Of a stretch of DNA of 64,000 nt, positions 10,016 through 24,100 are shown in pieces. How positions within the stretch are numbered: the stretch's first letter is position 1; each line of letters opens with the position of its first letter. Source of the DNA: Melieria omissa (Eukaryota > Arthropoda > Insecta > Diptera > Ulidiidae); the NCBI GenBank assembly GCA_963971225.1, contig OZ020268.1:42229348-42293347 (forward strand). The letters are read 5' to 3'. The notes under the pieces are model-generated. The model did not search any database, was not told the origin of the DNA, and saw only the letters and a list, made by a program, of their open reading frames with translations. The position numbers and the translations under genes are program-made.

Positions 10016-13000
10016 AATATTGAAAAAAAAGATTGTGGTCTGTCCAAAACTTAAAATTCTCACATTAGAATCCACATACTGTGACCTCAATTATTTTTTT
10101 GGTTTACAAATTTAGACTGTAATATAGAAGGTAGCCTACGAAATATTTTTGATACGAATTGGTTCAATTGTGTTAATCATACTGTGTAAACTCCCAACTT
10201 AGTTGGCAAATTATTCACTGTTTCAGCATGGTGTCTTAATTTTCCAAATCCATAGTTCTTGAACTTCATCGTGGTTACAGCTGTGTTCTGTGGGCTTATA
10301 TCCTCATGCCTCATGTTTTCTGTTTCATTTGTATTCGTTTTAACGTGGCCAGTCAAATTTGATGCTTAGTTGATAGGACAACAATGCGCACATTGATTCA
10401 TTTATTATTCAGCACAGCAGAGGCGAGGTACTTAACGGCCCAGGAGGGGCCATGAGGAGGCTGTGAGTGGTAGGGATCGTTCTGTCATTCGTCAAGTTGA
10501 ATGCAATCTGAAACCTTGTTTTGTATGTTCGGACTAGTGCTCGCTCGACCATGTTGTTGGGATGAAACACAAAGCGCTGACCGAACAGATATTTAAAGCG
10601 ACAATTGAAGGACAACAACGAGCGGAAGAACTAAATTGACAGAGCCCTATTCACGCTTGATGCGACCCGACAGGGAAGGCGCACGCAGTGCCGCAGCGCC
10701 TGGGGAGTAGTGTGGAAGCAGGTCGGAATCCGGTGACAGCCTGTTATGGTCAGCCAGGATAGTAGGATATGCATACAATGTGCTTTTAGGGTTGTTCTCA
10801 CTGCTTCTGCTAACTAACAAACTGTCGAATAGTCTTTTCTAAAAACATTCGATTAAGTCAGAATATTTACTTGTTTGATTAATTCAAATTATTTATTTAT
10901 TTATTCTTACAACTCAAGTTTAACCACGTTTCTTTCACTGAAACGTACAAGAAATTTATTTACGCAACCGGAAAATATTCCAACAAAAAATGGCACAAAA
11001 GCGTGAAACAGTGTTAGTCAACAACGAACTCGCGTTGCGATTCATAACCGAAAATTATTCAACTGGCTTAAGCACTGAATCCCACTAATATTTCACGTAA
11101 CTCAAGATTTTGTTTCAACAAAGCATTTCGTTTCGTTTCGTTTTCTTTTTGTGTTATTTCTGTTGTGTTTACATTTTCACCTCATTTGCTTTAGCGTTTT
11201 CATTATGGAAGCTTACGACTGGCATTTTCCTTGAGGGTTACCGAACGTGAGCAGCAGGCAACATTGTAACTCTTCCTTTCGCTGCTTTTGTTGTTGACAT
11301 AATTTACAATACGTACACATGTACATGATTGGGTTGTTCCATAAGTAATGCGGATTTAACAAAAAAAATAAAATAGGAATCCTTAATCCTTTTGTGCAAA
11401 ATCAGTCAAAAATACAACCTAGATATCTGCCACCGATGCCAAATTAATCACAATTCTTCGTTGTTTAAATTCACACCTACTTGACGTGTAACGGTGTCTG
11501 GTCCGTGTGGCATTACACAGCATTGAGTTTGAAAAGAACTACAGAAAACCGAATTTCTTGTGGGATGACCCAATACATACCTTGGCGCGCAGATGTACCT
11601 ACGTGACTTTGCGAGTGTGTGTGTGTGTGTATGTGTGTGTGTGTGTGAGCATAAGCGTGTTTGTCATCAACGCAAACGACTTCAGCTGCAACTCGCCAAC
11701 ATTCATTCACCTCATTTACAGTTACAAGCGAACTCGTGCACCCCACCCTCCACTCGACTTCAACCGCTCAACCCACCTGCACATTCCGGACGCTTGTTTG
11801 TTGATGTTTATTTGTCTTTGGCTCTATGCTACATGCCTGAGTGCTCTGGGAAACGTAAAGCGTTTTTTATGTTAGACTCTCACACGCTTCCTTTACACTT
11901 CACGAAACTTGCTTGTGTGTTACTATTGTTGTGCTACTGTTGCTTCTAATGAAAAGTTATCGCGCGAAATAACAACAATGACAACAGCAACAGTAATGGC
12001 GACAGGCACAGACGAGTGCAAATCAGCCAACTCGCTGGCTGAGCACTTGGCTTGCAAAGATTAACAACACAACGACAACAACAGCGACCATAACAATTAC
12101 AACAACAACAATAACTCGAAATGTGTGCATATCTTTTTTGCCAAACGAGCTACGCGAAGTCAGCACAACATGAAATGGTGAAACTATGTTGCGGATTGCG
12201 AAAGCGTCGCTTGTCAACGCTCGATGCGGCCAACGCCAGCTTCCGCTCATCGTTTCGCTGCTGATTGTCTGCACGCCGCGCTGTGGGTTGCAGCAAGAAA
12301 TGCACCAACAGCTCTGATTACTTTCTTAATTAGGTTACTTTATAACTTTTCTATCTGTTGCTTGCAACGCTCATGACACCACTGTGCCGCTGCGGCTCTG
12401 CATTGCACCGCTCGCATTTTTCTGAATTATTTCGCGTGAAGTTTCCAGAAATTTTCTTTGTTGAAGTAATGCAAACGCAGAGTATTGGTGCAAACATTTT
12501 TATTCTTGCATAGTTCAGGGCGGTTCCGCATGATGCTGTCAACTTGGCGTACATAATGTCAGCTGTTATGATTGGCATTGTCAAAGTTCGTGAAGTTGCG
12601 TTTCGAAGCATTTACATTGAAGGAGAACATTAAACATTAATCAATAAAAATTAGTGTTTTCTCTTTAAGTATGCCTTGTTTGTTGTTGCTTAGTTGTTGT
12701 AATTAAAGCTCTAGACTGAATTAACAATCAATGTTACCATCTGCCGATCAACTTTCCGGTCACATTTGGACCTAATTTCTAATACGCTTCAAGTAATATC
12801 GTCTGCCACATATTTACATTTGTTTACTCGGCAAACGGCTCGTGGCGAGAATCGGCAGACGTGGCGGCGCTTGGGGCAATCATTCGGAAATTGTGCGAAA
12901 ATATTTACACAAACTTATGCAAATTCAATTAAGTCCTCTAGCTCAATCGACACGCTATTCATAGCACTTGAGTATGTTGTGTTTCTTTGATTTCGAAATG

Positions 13001-16000
13001 GAAAAATCAATTTGCATTGCAATTTGAAAGGTAAACATTTGGGCGCACAAGTTTTTGCCAACAAATTCGTCTGTTGAAACTGCAATTTTTTCTTTATAAT
13101 CGTAGAAATTGTGCTTCAATGCGTTGTGTACTAATTAATGAAAAGCTTATCATATGGCATAGTAAATTGTTGTTGGCCATTGTTGTACATTGCAATATTG
13201 TAATTTGCTGCATTTTCAATATTTTGCTGTTGAAAAATTTTGATACCTATTTGCAAATTTCCATCGGAAATTTCTACTTAATTTCATATTCAATTCGATT
13301 TACACTGACAGGCAACTGAAACTCACCGAAAATTTACATTTTATGCATACTTTCAGGCGTTCAGGCTACTTTGCGTTAAAGCGAATCTGATTACAAATGT
13401 TGCTGTCGAAAATTCAAATGCCAACATGAGCGCAGTTTATTTGCATTTATTCTGGTTTGATGCACCTCGCACATATTTAGCCATATTAGCCCGTGTGGTT
13501 GTATTCATGCAACACAATTATAGACGAGCTCGTATTTTCAAATTAAATTACATTTTTCGCCAAACTGCTAATTTATTTAATCCCCACCTACCATATTTCA
13601 GAGATGTTTAGTTAATTTACAATGTGTGTGTGGCATATTTTTTGGCGTTTTTTTTTGTCAATTTTGGCAACCGCGCATTTACAATTTGATGCAAGTAAAC
13701 TGTTGTTTTTGAGAGTAGTGTAGTAGTAAGGTAAGTGGAAGGACTAAAGTGGTAGTAACTAAAAATATTTGCTGATTCTGCATACTTTGGGCTGTAGAGT
13801 GCGTCAAGTGGATTGTAAAAATCTGACCTTTTCCATGTTTTGCGAAAAAATTTAAATAAGTCCTCTTTTTAATAGCTAAAAATAGCTTAAGAATTTGGTT
13901 AAATATAGCTTACAAAAATAGCTCAAAATATCTTCTTATGCTGCATACTTTTGGGCTGTAGAGTGCCCCAATTGAACTGCTTGGTAACTTTACTTGAACA
14001 AAATCGAGCGGTGCCTTTCATGGCATCAATGGTTGAAGGAGAAGAAGATATCACAGAATGAACGATACCTGTAATAAGTAATAACATTGCTGCAAACTAA
14101 TTAATAAACACGTACAAACTTTCGCAAAAGTTGAAAAGTGCAGTGATGCAGTTAACAAAAGAAGAATATTCAAAGCAATTACGAAGCTATTGTGAAGTAC
14201 TTTTAAGAACAGCTTCCAGCATACAACGTCTTCATTTATAGTCCCAAATGTTCTCAGCTATACTCAGTTCGTACTTTTAAACATAATTAGTTTTTGTTGA
14301 GGACTCTCGTTACTGAAAGCGTCAGAAAGGATACTGTAAGAGCGCAATGTAACAATATTATTTTCACTTGGCTATCTGAATAAAAGTTATAAATAATAAA
14401 TAATATTAAAATAATGAATACAAGAATAAAACAAAAAGATTTTGAATTGCTCGAAACAAAAAAAAATTAAAAACTTTGCATATTTTTAGGCCCCTAATTT
14501 TGTAAGGAAAAAGTATGAAAATTACTATGGTACATTTTAGCTATTATTTCGATACTAATGTGTATTCTGCCAAATAATTTGGCTGTGTTTTATTGCTTGA
14601 TATGTCGACTTTCATTATACACCTAAATCGTTAATTGTTTTACAAAAAATGTGTATGTTTTTCAACATCAAAGAAAACGTCTTAAAATTCCATATTTTCC
14701 GACTATGAGGTCCAATTACCGCGGCATTTTAAAACTTATAAACATAAGTTGCATCGGAAAAGATGCCGTGTGGTGTTGTTAATGCGATAAGGTGAAAATC
14801 ATCTCAATCGGGTTTTTGGTTTAGAAATTACGATCAAAAATAAGGAAAAAATTAAAAAATTAAACGGTACCTATATCTCAATAACTAGAGCTGCTAGAAA
14901 AAATCTGAGGATAGATTCGAAATCAGCGCACCCAAATTAGTAAGAAACAGTAGAAAAACTCCATGCAACAGAAAAAAAGTATTTTTTTGTTGTGCTGTGT
15001 AATAGATTTATTAAAGATTATTCGATAGTAAAATTTCACTACTTATTTTTTCACCTAATCTTAACACTAATCAACAACGAATTTTACGCAAATTCCGGTA
15101 ATTTATGTAAACAGATTATTAGTGTTGTTGTTGTTGTTGTTGTTGCTGCTGCTGTTGAGCTAGGCCACCATGAAATCACATAATAAATCCAGTCAAGCCA
15201 CGAGTCCACCACCCAGTAAGCTATCATTCAGCTCAATGAGTTGCAATCAACCTCGACTTAGTGCCACTTTTCCGCACCTCTTTTCCGCCACCACACCAAA
15301 CATGCAGCCAGCCAAAACCTTCCGCTCGATTATGGACTCTGACGTGCCGTTGTCCTTCCTTCCTTCCTGCATCAGCGTGCGTCCGCTTCGTCTCAGTTTC
15401 ACTCATTTGTCTGCAGCTAGTCGCCACGTTGCACGTCTTACAAGTTTTTAATGTACTTAAGTAATTATTTGGAACACGATTAAAAACAGATTTCGGCTAT
15501 TGCAGCGTTGCAGAGGCAACTTTTCGTGTAAAGTCGCTGAAAGCGAAGCAGAGAAGTGCGCTGCAGCAGGACAGTGTTGGCTGGAAATGGTTCGCATTAG
15601 CTGCGACAGCACTGCGAAAACTCAGTCTCAATCCATAGTGCTGTCTCTGTTGCACACTGACGGTTACTTTCTTGCTGGGCGCTTTCAGCTTGATTGGCAA
15701 AGGTTAAAGGTTTCGAGTGCAGCGCCATTTCAGCCAGTTTGAGTGTTTACTTTGTACAAGTATGGCAAAAAGTTGGCGTACGAGAGCGAAAAGGCAAAAG
15801 TGACAAATGGTTGACATGCAAATGACTGCAATCCCAACTCCGCTGCCACTCCCAACCGTAGGGCTGTAAGATAACCAGCAGATAATCGCATTTTTGTAGG
15901 TCCTTGTCACTCAGTGAGTCAGGTTTAAGTGCACAAAAAGGCCGCGTATTGGAAAAACCTTGTAGCCGTGTAGGCGTATGAAGGCTTCAAGGTGAAGTGT

Positions 16001-16222
16001 TCCGTATTAGGAAGGGTGACTGTCCCCTGGTACTGATTTGAGATATCAAATGCAATTTTTGGGTTATAAATATAAGAAACAGTGTGGGACAATATTCAAT
16101 TTGACTGATGATTTAAAAATGTTTTTTAATTCTTTGACATTCTAGGAACTGTAATGTTTGCCCATTCACGAATGGAACAAGTGTTGTCGTTCAAGACTTT
16201 CATCGACAGACCTGAACCTTAA
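10016..16222. other. Long non-coding stretch
   Basis: No gene recognised. Contents seen: a (GT)n tract at about 11615-11647; GTT/GCT repeats at 15121-15156; a 25-30 bp direct repeat (around CATACTTTGGGCTGTAGAG) near 13777 and again near 13951; and a lone mariner-like end at 11331-11353. The 10380-10790 part has a 69-residue minus-strand frame of unknown origin. Much of 11.9-12.6 kb and 15.1-15.9 kb is host-like unique sequence with CAA repeats. Confidence 0.5.
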
Positions 16223-16462
16223 CACGTTCTACCCGGCGCATTTTTTCCATGTTTCTACGCATTGCGTGCACGAGATGACAAGTTGTTCGTATAGCAGCAC
16301 TTTTTTACTGCGCATCGCACTGTATTTTATATCAGCACTTTGTCTCTTTCCAGTATGGTTTTTGAAATAAAATTATGAACATTTGTAGACCACCGGTGGT
16401 CTGCGCAGCCAGATAAGCGCAATGCCCGTGGACCACCAGTGGTCCACAACGGGTAAAACGTG
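16223..16462. mobile_element. piggyBac-type MITE (TTAA target)
   Basis: A 240-bp element flanked by TTAA at 16219-16222 and 16463-16466. The ends are CACGTTCTACCCG and, inverted, CACGTTTTACCCG (12 of 13 identical). It has no coding capacity. The right half holds two palindromes, AGACCACCGGTGGTCT (16387-16402) and GTGGACCAC-CA-GTGGTCCAC (about 16428-16447). TTAA duplication and absence of other target bases are the mark of piggyBac-family mobilisation; the partner transposase is not in this window. Confidence 0.75.
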
Positions 16463-16873
16463 TTAAGGATAATTATACTTTTTTGTATTAAAATCAATTG
16501 AATTTTTTTTTACTCTATGCTAATTTTAGTCAAATTCAAATTGTATGTACACAGTTACAATAGTTTAAGGTGATACAGTTCCAAGGAATAACTGAATTTG
16601 TAGTCAAAATTTTTAATTTCACAAACAGTTTAATGTTCACAACTTCACATGTAATAACATAGTTGAAAAGGATATAATTTCTGAACCGCTTATTATAAAA
16701 TTATGTCTATACACAGTGCGACAATTATGTATTAAGAGTCGAACCATATCTCAGTTTTAAAGCTTCACCCTTCCTTTACTAATTGTCAAAATTTCATGAC
16801 TATTGGTTGACATTTAATATTTATTAAAATTCATTTTGCAAAAAACGTTTTCGTTTGATGTTGGAATTTTAAC

Positions 16874-17790
16874 ATGGAGCAAACAGCGGTCATTAAATTC
16901 CACGCAAAAATTGGTAAAAGTGCATCAGAAATATTCCGAATGATGCAGCAAGCGTATGGCGATGCTTGTTTATCAAAATCAAATGTTTTTTATGCCATAA
17001 ACGTTTTGTGAATGGCAGAGAGTCGCTGGCAAGATGAAATAAAAGAAGGAAGGCCAATTTCACTTCGGACACCGGAAATGATCCAGAAAGTTTGTGATTT
17101 TATTGCAGAAGACCGCAATGCTTCACTGAAAATGAGGCCTTAAACATCAACAGAGAAACCATCCGACTCATTCTCAGAGGATTTGTGCCAAACATAGGTC
17201 TGCGCAAAATTTGTTCCACACACATTGAACGAGGAGCAAAAATTAATGAGAGTCAGTTATTCTAGAGACATCGTTGCAGCCGCCGAAAATGATCAAAACT
17301 TTCTGAAAACAATTGTTACGGGTGATGAAACATGGTGTTTCCAATACGATCCAGAAACCAAGCGTCAAAGTGCGGAATGGAAATCAAAAAAATCACCACA
17401 AGCTAAAAAAACACGAAAAGTTCAATCAAAAATCAAAACAATGCTCATTACATTCTTCGATAGCAAAGAAATTATTCACAAAGAATTTGTTCTAACTGAT
17501 CAAACAGTTACTGCCGCATATTACCTCGAAGTTTTGAAGCGTTTGATGGTCAGAATCCGTCGTATTCGACCAGAATACCGCGATCCAAAAAGTTGGTCTC
17601 TGTTGCACGAGCACTCATTGTTCGTCAATTTTTGGCTCGGAATCAGGTTTGTGTGTTGAATCATCCGCCGTATTCACCTGATTTGGCACCGTGCGACTTC
17701 TCTTTGTTCCCGAAACTGAAAGAATGCTTTTTTGATGTCATTCAGACCATACAACGGGCTTCAATCAGGAGGAGAATATTTCGAATAAAT
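16874..17790 (+). pseudogene. Mariner A transposase, frameshifted
   Basis: It opens at ATG 16874 with MEQTAVIKFHAKIGKSASE (N-terminal helix-turn-helix region) and stops at about 17009. Further pieces follow in other frames: GRESLAR, EGRPISLRTPEMIQK, then a long frame with FLKTIVTGDETWCFQYDP (first catalytic Asp) and VLKRLMVRIRRIRPEYRD. The expected HDNAPSH block with the second Asp is damaged (LLHEHS) and the reading shifts frame again before NHPPYSPDLAPCDFSLFP, which holds the third Asp. At least three lesions make it inactive. Confidence 0.85.
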
Positions 17791-17942
17791 ATACTGTAAG
17801 CATTTAATTTCGCCTTCAATAAAAACACGTCTAGCTTCAACCCACGCTGCGACAAGAATGGCGCTTCCTTTTATTTTCAACATGGCGTACACTTTTCATC
17901 TTACAAAGCTAACGTTGCCACTTTTACACCAACTCTAATATT

Positions 17943-18065
17943 ATCGGGCAACTCCAACAGAGGGTTGCCACGCTTACGCTTAACTACTACAATATTACAG
18001 CATCTTATCGGGCAGCTCCAACAGAGGGTTGCCACGCTTATACCTAACTACTACAATACCAAAAA
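17943..18065 (+). repeat. 64-bp tandem duplication inside mariner A
   Basis: ATCGGGCA-CTCCAACAGAGGGTTGCC recurs at 17943 and 18007 with a period of 64 bases, followed each time by ACTACTACAATA. It lies between the transposase remnant and the right inverted repeat. Confidence 0.8.
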
Positions 18066-18132
18066 ATTAGCAGATATCGTGTTATAATTGTGTTTTCTAG
18101 AGGCAGTCTTAATACATAATTGTCGCACTGTG

Positions 18133-21100
18133 TATGCTCTGTAAGTTGTGATATTGTATCAAAGCACTTTTATTCATTCATTAATGTAACTTTTGTATAT
18201 TCTTTTATGCAGACTGACGTTAAATTGTTTGAGATGGCGCGTAATATGAGTCAACTGCTTTTTTCCGTTTTTTTGACAGTGACATCTCAAATGTATCAGT
18301 TTTCACATTGTTTCAGAGAAAAACAAAACGCATTCGCTACATTGCAGGCAGACTAAGTGTTTAATAAATGATAAAACTCTGTTTTTTGCGAATCGCCTAA
18401 TGAAAAGTTCCTAACGATTTTTTAGGCTGTCATTATTGTGTTATAAATTTTATGTTTTTTTTCGTTTGCATGATTAGTCTTTGTGATAAACCATTATACG
18501 CACATTTTTTGAGTGTCATTCGGATGGTTTAACCCGTTTCAATGCTTTTATGTTTTCCATTCTGATGAATATTTATTGTTTAAAAATTATGTGCTGATAA
18601 AATGATGTCTGCAAGTATTGTAGGCGTTTTTTGATATTTGTTTTTTTATATTTTATATTTTTTTGGTTGTTGTAAATTCATTAGAATGTTTGGTGATTTT
18701 CATAAGCATTTGAGTTTGATAAATTGAATGAATGCTGCGTTGAAATTCAAAAATGAGTAAAATCAGGCGTCAAATAATGACTTGGTAACTTATTTAGATA
18801 AACTATCATCGCATAAATCGAATGACATTACGCTCACCCAGTGCCTACGCCCTCATATTCGGTCGAAAACCTTTCACAATCCCGCCCACTTGAATCTTGT
18901 TTGAATGCTTAAATATTTCATGTTGTGGTTAGCGGTTTCGAGCGTTCTCACTCCGCCTCTGCTCCATTTTCCGCGAGCCGCGGCCACATCAGGCTTTAAT
19001 TTGCCTGTCAGCGTCATTGCATCGAACTAAAATTTCAAAAATTATTTAACTTGAGCAGTGCGGCCAGGGCGACCGAATTGCTGGTTATGAACGTCAGCGC
19101 AGCCAGCGCGCGACTCAGTGCTACCTGCGGCGAAACTAGCTGAACCGACTGACTGGCGCCACCACTGCCATTATGCCACGTTCAATTGTAGTCGGGTGGC
19201 GGCGGAAGTTTTCATTCATTAGGCTTTTATGGCGTTAGTAATTGGCAAAGTTATGCGATGCAAAGCGTGCCGCCAGCTTCGGTGCGGTGCGGCCTAGCTG
19301 GATTGGCGCATTGACAGGTGACTGCGACGGTGGCGGCGGCAGTGGCGGCGGCGGCGAGCGAAACTAAGTAGCTATATTTGTTGAAGCCAAAAGTTCGCTT
19401 GTTATTTTTCTTATGATTAAATTACGTTTTGCCATTGTTTTGAGTGTTTTCAGTCAGTAATGTTGTTGTTGCCATTTTATTTTACTTTTGGCATTTCTAT
19501 TTGGCGCTGCCATTGTTTTCCAGCGCAGCCATTGTGCTCGATCGAATACAATGTTGTTGTGCTGCCATCACTGCTGCTGCTGCCGCCACGCGTGTTATTG
19601 CCATTGTTGCTCATTAATTTGTTGTTGAAAGCGAAGAAGCCAAAAGAAGCGTACTTGTACAAAACGAAAAATGTTTTCTGTTCTGTTGACTGTTTGCCGC
19701 AGCGTTTATGCTTATTTCATTCGCCATGGCATGGGCCCTTATTACCACTTACTGTGGGCTTATCGCCCATGCGCTGGCGCCCGCACCCGCAACCGCTCCC
19801 GTCCAACGCTTCATGACGCTCATTATATTTGCGCTGACTTCCGATTATACGTCGCGCTTCTTCTGAGTGCTTTCTTCGTTCGATTTGCCTTTTCAATTTT
19901 CAATTTGCCGACGTCGAAAAAATGGGTTCCTTTTGATTATGTATTTAGGCACACAGCCTGCGACCGGCGTTGAAATTTGCCCACCACTCGGAATTCGGAT
20001 GCTGTCATCGCAGCAAATGAGGGAAATGAGAAGTTTTGGTTTATGGCGGAATTAACATAAATTTTCACTTTAAATGCGCATGCAAGTACAGGCGTTAATT
20101 AGCGCAAATCTTGACGAGCATTTTCAACAACAACACCTACAAGCAGCGGCAACAGCAGCGTCAGCACCCAAAGTCTGCGCTAATGCCAACTAATTAATGA
20201 GCTGCGCACAACGCGACGTATGATTAACATTTAATAAGTGCAAATTGTGATATCATCAAACGTCGGGAAGCTGCCTGCGAAGCAAACAAAAGCTGCAGTG
20301 GCAAGCAACAACCGAACAATACACCCATACACACACATAGGTAGCGAAGGAATTCAACACAACAATTGTGTTGAATACCTTCGAGTCCAAAGGCGGCTGT
20401 GAAGTGACCCAGTTTTGGGGGATGATCGCACTCGACAGACATATCAAAACTTTCCATTCAAGTGTGTAATTGGGTTTTGGCATGCTGTGTCGGCGCAGCA
20501 CAGCGCTTTGATGTGAAGTTGCAAAAACAACACGCCGACACGCAACTAACCTTGTCGCAGCCACAACAGCACAACCGCACTTAATGCGTCGAACGTTTGA
20601 GAGTCGCTGAACCATGAAGCGAATGACACAGTTGGACAGTTGACAACAGTAGCATAGAGTGATTGACTGAGGAATGGCGCTCATTTAGGCGGTTAAGTTC
20701 CATTGTGATTTCGCAGGAATATCGATGGCTTCATAATGCGATTAATATGATTCAGTTGAAAGGGATTGCAACCTCCGCGAGAAAATGAATTAGAAGAGAC
20801 AACGCTGCCGGCATCTCACTTGCTATAGTTTTTGATTTTGAAATTGAATACGACTTCACTCACTTCACTTCTATGTTTCCTAAATATATATTTACTTGCC
20901 TTGAAGTAAATAGAGGCGAAATAAATTGTAAATTCATACTTTAATAACACAAATAAAACAAGTCAATTATGAGAGGAAACCCTGCAATTCGATTCACTTA
21001 ATGTTCACAAGAGAAAGTTACATGAAATATGCAGTGAGCTGTGTACACAAAATGACGAACGAAAATGTTAAACTTTGAAATTGAACTTTCTTTGAACTTT

Positions 21101-24100
21101 CTCAAGTTTTTTTGTGACTGTAAATTTAATTGTGCTAGCGGAGGTGGGCCCTTTACTTGCTCTGCAAGGGGGGGAGGTGCAAACCAGGGCAAAAAGGGCG
21201 TTTTCTGCGTTTTCTGACGCTCCTCACATTCTAATAATAATAATAATAATAATAGTTTAATTGTGAATGATTACAATTAAGGCTTAAAGCAAAGGCAGCT
21301 CAACCCAAATGTGTCAGAATTCTCAATACAGGAATGCCCAAGATGGTGAAAATGAATTCATAAAAGTTTCTTATTATGAGATGAAGAAAAAGATAGATGG
21401 CTTTAGTAATTATAAAGTTATATCTCGCGTTGCATAAATCTGATCGGGTTACGTTAGATGGCGTTAGAAAGTTACAATTTCGTACTAAAGTTCTCAGGCA
21501 GTTTTATGATTGCTTGACTCAGTTTTGTTTGATGGAGCGGTGATCAGGCCAATCCGCATGTTTTAAGTCACAGTGTGGTGGACAGCTCTGAGAAAAATTA
21601 CACACCTGACCCACGTGACGTGGCAAGGTACAAAGGATGGCGGCACTGTTGGCTAAATGACTCAATGATTCAATAAACAAGCAAGACAGATGTGGCTTAT
21701 GACCAACAAGAGCAGAGCCAGATCCTACTGAACAAACCATAGGGATTGTTGTGTGGGTCATTACTGGACGCTGCCTTGGTTTGCATGCTAACTGACTGGG
21801 TCTGCGGTTCAACGACTTCTGCAGAAGCTGGCATGCACGACGACTGCGAGGAGACCCTTGAGACGCGCTTCCGATACTTGGACAGGCACTTCCTGAGCTG
21901 CTTAGCAGACCTAAAGAAGTGGTGTCTCTTTCAAGCGACATTTAGTAAGTTATCAGAGCCTCCAAGTGGTTCTCATCAGCTAGAAGCGTATAGGTGAAGC
22001 ACTCCGTGGTAGCACAATGTGAGGCCCATTGGCCTAAATGATATAAGTGATACCTTAGAGGTGGCCATCTAATCCACCATACCTATTTAAATCCAACTGC
22101 CGTTGTTCTGCGCCGCTGCTAAGCGCTCACCTCCTCATCTCCTTGTCATTATTTAGCAATTATGATAAATACGCTTACGCAATTTGGCGCCACTTTGCAT
22201 GCATAATTGCGCCAAACCGCTTGGCAACGGAAATATTTAATTGCATAATTTATTTGTTCACCTGTGTGATTGTACAAGTCATACCACGTAATGAGCTTAT
22301 TGCATACTAATTGAACGAAAATACTATGTGAAAAATGAAATGCTCTGCCCTTGTGCGCCCTACATGTGTGAAGTTCGAGCAGAAATTTCGAAACTAATTG
22401 AGTTTGATGCGCTTTTGTCATAACTGACACCAATAAAAGTGGTTTAAACCCACAGGTTAACTCCAAAAACAAATATTAAAATAAATATTAAAACTGATCT
22501 ATTTGGATGTGGCATATTGAATATTATTTAGTGTGAAATTTTAGCGTAATTTTGTGGCTTGTTAAAGGGAGAAACCCACAGAAGAGAACTGAAAAATGGG
22601 AAATAAAATTGTTTATTCATTCGGACGAACTAATTAACTCATTTTTAATTAAGCATTTTTCCTCAGCCATATATTAGAATGGCAGGTCCTGTCAGTTCTA
22701 AATGCATGATTTCACTTTTGCACATTTAAATATGCTTATTTACAGTTTATAAATGCAACCTTTACCAATTTTTAAATACACATCAAATTATATTTAATTT
22801 GGAATATTTTCAAAAAGTATCAATAACTTACTTACGTTTCTTCATATATCACCCGCAAATTTCAATCAATCACACAGTCTGTCAGTCACGACTTTGCTTT
22901 TAAAAGTAGCTTTTCAATCGGACGTTTCTAGTGACTGGTTTGTCATTCCACCACGTTTGTATTCTTTAATAGAACAGTATCTGTCAAGGCTGCTGTTCTG
23001 AAGAAGAAGAAACGATCTAACATTTCATGTGCTAATGTCCGTCCCTAGCCAGGGAACAGACGTTCTCCGCACCTTACAAGTATAACTGAGCATTCTTCTC
23101 AAGTGTCAGGAAGATAGAAAGGAAAGTTTATACTAGAATCCTCGTGGATATCAGTGTCGCTAATGCTAGTGTGTGGACGACTGCGTCCTTTATGGTTGCA
23201 AAAATACATTTTTTAGTTGGTCTTTAGAATAGCTTGAAGCTTTAGGAAAAATACGAAATTAATAAACTGAATATTTAAGTTTAAAGGAGAGAAGTATACA
23301 CGTTTTTTAAATGGTAGATCTTGACATAGTAAAGGAAGAACAAGCAGAAACAATTTGAGAACTTTTACACGTTTTTTTAAGATACTTTTTGTTTTAAATT
23401 TTGGCCGAAATAAATGAAGATATAATCAAATTTTCGTTACAGTACCTGTTCATCGAATTATGACCGATGAAAAAATTTCAAAATTTCAACTTCCAGTATC
23501 GATAAAACAAAAACTAATCAAGTAAAAATAACAAGTGAGGTATCAATTTATTCATTGAAAACACAAATTAAACGTTTACACATGCCAATCCCAACAACAA
23601 CAACTCGATCTGACATATACAACATTTGTTTATAAACTTTGGTGTTCTTTTCGTACACTCTTCAGTGCCAGCTAGTTTCCTGCAGACTAGTCACACAAAA
23701 TAAAAATTAACCCAGCAACATTTGGATCTGACTGAATCAAGTTTCAAATCTCTGTCTCTTGTAGTTGGTTTTTCTGTTTCAGAAAGGTTCAGACAAGCTT
23801 GACGATTTCTTTAGTTTGAAAAAATCTTTAAAAGCAGCATTAATCAATTTCAAACGTTTTTTTAATGAAGAGTAATGATTAACATTTCAACTAAAACTTG
23901 GATTCTAGAAAATCCCCAGCACTTCTTCTTTTTTCTAACGAAAGCAAAAATCCAACAAACTGAAACAAATTCAAAACACCAACTCAACCAAGATTCATTG
24001 AATAGTATTGAATCATGAACTCAACAGTGCCACAGCGCTGCAACTTTCAAATACTTCAACTCGTTTACCGAAATATTTGCAATCATGAAAATATTTGTAA

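Larger units (their letters stand above)
16712..18132 (+). mobile_element. Mariner element A (decayed, ends intact)
   Basis: Terminal inverted repeats begin CACAGTGCGACAATTATG at both ends and are flanked by TA (16710-16711 and 18133-18134). The 1421-bp length is slightly over the usual ~1.3 kb because the 3' part contains a 64-bp tandem duplication (about 17943-18065). Remains of a transposase lie between. Confidence 0.9.

Noticed and set aside
10380..10790. Minus-strand 69-residue frame and GTTATGGTCAGCC resembling an RTE 3' end
   Set aside because: The match to the GTTATGGCCA end is short and there is no TAAG tail or RT motif, so I do not call a LINE.
15170..15742. Overlapping frames of 60-95 residues on both strands
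   Set aside because: Short, mutually overlapping and without domain; consistent with chance in moderately GC-rich DNA.
21519..21997. Overlapping 140- and 83-residue frames on opposite strands
   Set aside because: Cys/His content hints at a zinc finger but spacing does not fit. Possibly a decayed repeat, not assignable.
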